7,485 nt of DNA from assembly GCA_015489265.1 (NCBI GenBank), contig WFZY01000132.1, positions 1 to 7,485 on the forward strand. The letters are read 5' to 3'. The position numbers and the translations under genes were made by a program. The notes under the pieces are model-generated. The model was given only the letters and a program-made list of their open reading frames with translations. It made no database searches and was not told where the DNA came from. Origin of the DNA: Flavobacteriaceae bacterium (GTDB taxonomy: Bacteria > Bacteroidota > Bacteroidia > Flavobacteriales > Flavobacteriaceae). Positions within the stretch are counted from its first letter, which is position 1. Each line of letters starts with the position of its first letter. Positions 5,925 to 7,485 of this stretch are shown here, one piece after another.

Positions 5925-6857
5925 ATGTATCAAATGTATAAACTTCTGACAAAATATCATAATTTAATTTTTAAAACAGGTAAAATACTCTTGAGTTTTG
6001 CCGCTGTTTATTATCTGTGTCAACACCGGCATTTAAAACTGATGTGGCAAGATTTTACCGGTTTGTTATCGATTAAATTTGTCATAATATTGTTGTCTTT
6101 CAGTATTTTAAATTGGTTTTTCGAAATCAAAAAATGGCAATACTTAGCCGGCTATATCCGAACGCTTAGTACCAAAGATGCAGCCAAACAAAGTTTAATC
6201 AGTTTTTCTTTATCTTTATTAACACCCAATCGTGTCGGAGAATACGGTGCCAAAATGTTGTTTTTTGACGCAAAATATGCTAAAAAACTCATCGGATTGA
6301 CTTTAGTTGGCAATTTGTCGCAATTGGTCATTACTTTAACCGCAGGATTCTTGGCTATGATTTACGCTTATCACACCGGAATATTTAATGAAAATATTGA
6401 TTTACAGCTCTGTACAAACCATTCTGTAATTCTTGGCATCTTGTTAGTAACCGGTATTTTTATCATTTGGCTGCTCGTTAGCCGGTTTAAAAAACAGCAA
6501 CGCTATCCGGCATTACAATCTCGTGTTTGGTTGCAAAGTACCGGCTATGCTTGGTTGCGCTATCTGATTTTTTCGAGTCAGTTTGTATGGCTGCTATTGT
6601 ATTTTAATACACATTATAATCCGGCGCATTTGTACGCCGGTGTATCGTTGGTTTATTTGGTGGCGGCATTTATTCCCATTTTGGCTTTTATGGACTGGGC
6701 GGTCAAAGGCAATACCGCTATTTGGATTTTTTCCGGTTTACACATCAGTAGCGGTCTTGTCCTGAAAATTATAGCACTCATGTGGTTTGGTAATTTTTTG
6801 TTACCTTTTATAGCGGGGCTGATTTGGCTGTGGACTTCTAAATCTTTGAAGCAATGA
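5925..6857 (+). CDS. lysylphosphatidylglycerol synthase TM-region/flippase-like membrane protein
   Basis: This polytopic inner-membrane protein has about 310 residues and 7-8 hydrophobic segments (roughly 19-32, 50-66, 90-100, 122-147, 168-186, 208-226, 238-257 and 276-303). It resembles the membrane half of lysylphosphatidylglycerol synthases (UPF0104/AglD-like family) and lacks the soluble transferase domain. The best motif is LLTPNRVGEYGAKMLFF (98-114), the family's Pro-x-Arg-x-Gly-Glu loop. Also typical are WFFEIKKWQYL (64-74) and the late AFMDWAVKGNTAIWIF stretch (254-269). Members of this family are thought to move lipids or lipid-linked sugars across membranes. The 3' end overlaps the next gene, a glycosyltransferase, as ATGA, so a shared job in cell-envelope glycan or glycolipid assembly is likely. 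The start could be ATG 5925 or ATG 5934 (residue 4). The substrate cannot be told from sequence. Confidence 0.8.
   Translation: MYQMYKLLTKYHNLIFKTGKILLSFAAVYYLCQHRHLKLMWQDFTGLLSIKFVIILLSFSILNWFFEIKKWQYLAGYIRTLSTKDAAKQSLISFSLSLLTPNRVGEYGAKMLFFDAKYAKKLIGLTLVGNLSQLVITLTAGFLAMIYAYHTGIFNENIDLQLCTNHSVILGILLVTGIFIIWLLVSRFKKQQRYPALQSRVWLQSTGYAWLRYLIFSSQFVWLLLYFNTHYNPAHLYAGVSLVYLVAAFIPILAFMDWAVKGNTAIWIFSGLHISSGLVLKIIALMWFGNFLLPFIAGLIWLWTSKSLKQ
5931..5938 (-). promoter_or_regulatory. -7 box of ruvC (TACATTTG)
   Basis: On the minus strand TACATTTG matches TAnnTTTG exactly and ends 47 nt before the GTG of ruvC. A start about 7 nt downstream would give a leader of around 40 nt. It sits inside the first codons of the divergent flippase-like gene, so the two promoters face each other across roughly 10 bp. 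I see no convincing -33 TTG at normal spacing. Confidence 0.45.
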
Positions 6858-7485
6858 GTTTAATGCTATTTTTAGCCGGATTTTATATTATTTGGATTGG
6901 ACTGATTGGGTGGGGTTTTTATAAAATACCGGAATTTGTAACTCAAACACAAACGCCAAAAAATCGTTTTAGTATCGTTATCGCTTTTAAAAACGAAGCA
7001 GAAAATCTGCCACGATTGATTCATTCATTGCAAAAATTACAGTATCCCGATACGTTTTTTGAAATCATTATGATTGACGACACTTCTGTAGACGGTTCTG
7101 CTAAAATCCTTGAAAATCAACCTGATATCAAATTGTTAAAAAATTCGGGAAAAGGTAAAAAACAAGCTTTGCAAACCGGTATGGCACAAGCACAATTTGA
7201 ATGGATTGTCAGCATCGATGCCGATTGTGAAGTTACACCAAATTATCTGCAAACTGTAAATACTTTTATTTTGCAAAAACAACCGGAAATGCTTTTAGGT
7301 CCGGTGCGGTATTTTGATTCAAAACATTTTTTAGGACAATTTCAGCAATTTGAGTTTTTATGCTTGCAAGCATTAACCGTAGCCGGTGCCGCTTATGGAA
7401 AACCTTTTTTAGCCAATGGTGCCAATTTGATTTTTAGAAAACAAAGTTTTGAAGCTGTTGGGGGCTATGACGGCAATATGGCTAT
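6854..7485 (+). CDS. family 2 glycosyltransferase, membrane-anchored, 3' end cut by window
   Basis: The frame opens with ATG 6854, overlapping the stop of the flippase-like gene, and stays open for 210 codons to the window end. An N-terminal membrane segment (LMLFLAGFYIIWIGLIGWGF, 3-22) anchors a GT-A glycosyltransferase domain. The domain shows FSIVIAFKNEAENLPRLI (39-56), the nucleotide-binding IIMIDDTSVDGS (71-82), the metal-binding DAD (122-124, in VSIDADCEV) and the acceptor-side ANGANLIFRK (187-196) followed by GGYDG (203-207). This order is typical of GT2 enzymes that add sugars from nucleotide-sugar donors to lipid-linked or surface glycans on the cytoplasmic face. The expected downstream (Q/R)xxRW-type region and any C-terminal membrane helices lie outside the window. 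Coupling to the flippase-like gene suggests a common envelope-glycan pathway. Donor and acceptor are unknown. Confidence 0.9.
   Translation, partial: MSLMLFLAGFYIIWIGLIGWGFYKIPEFVTQTQTPKNRFSIVIAFKNEAENLPRLIHSLQKLQYPDTFFEIIMIDDTSVDGSAKILENQPDIKLLKNSGKGKKQALQTGMAQAQFEWIVSIDADCEVTPNYLQTVNTFILQKQPEMLLGPVRYFDSKHFLGQFQQFEFLCLQALTVAGAAYGKPFLANGANLIFRKQSFEAVGGYDGNMA

Noticed and set aside
6583..6765. 60-codon plus-strand ORF inside the flippase-like gene
   Set aside because: It is an alternative frame of a membrane-protein gene. Its Trp/Ile-rich translation is an artefact of that frame.

Overview
The window looks like a chromosomal segment of a member of the Bacteroidota, probably a flavobacterium-like organism. 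It is AT-rich, and start codons have no Shine-Dalgarno-like AGGAGG before them. Several genes are preceded by TAnnTTTG-type -7 boxes, which is the Bacteroidota sigma factor signature. The housekeeping gene set also fits: a FolK-deoxynucleoside kinase fusion, a short ZIP permease, RuvC, and a flippase-like membrane protein paired with a family 2 glycosyltransferase. This assignment rests on sequence style and gene content, not on a database search.

Left part (1-3102), all on the minus strand: an accessory-looking block. Read in the direction of transcription, it starts with a WYL-domain regulator (3102-2194). A perfect 8-bp inverted repeat and a weak promoter box follow. Then comes a compact set of four genes: an unrecognised 57-residue protein (2127-1954), a GIY-YIG nuclease-domain protein (1949-1491), a 193-residue protein with a faint resemblance to DUF1643 (1494-913), and a PD-(D/E)XK nuclease-family protein (844 to beyond the left edge). 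The middle junctions are tight: a 4-nt gap, then a 4-nt ATGA overlap. Two different nuclease folds behind a WYL regulator is a layout often met in anti-phage defence loci. I do not recognise it as a named system, and it is the best candidate here for something undescribed.

Right part (3181-7485): conserved housekeeping genes. On the minus strand are ruvC (Holliday junction resolvase, GTG start), a ZIP-family metal permease and the folK-dNK fusion. A 272-bp spacer of degenerate AT-rich repeats separates the permease from folK. Divergent from ruvC on the plus strand are a multi-pass membrane protein of the lysylphosphatidylglycerol synthase/flippase type and a membrane-anchored family 2 glycosyltransferase. 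These two overlap by ATGA, and the glycosyltransferase runs off the right edge.

A window-wide compositional signal stands out. The tetranucleotide CCGG occurs 58 times by my manual count, several-fold above expectation for this base composition, while GGCC is essentially absent. CCGG is thinnest in the two nuclease genes and in the 57-residue ORF, which supports the idea that part of the left block was acquired from elsewhere.
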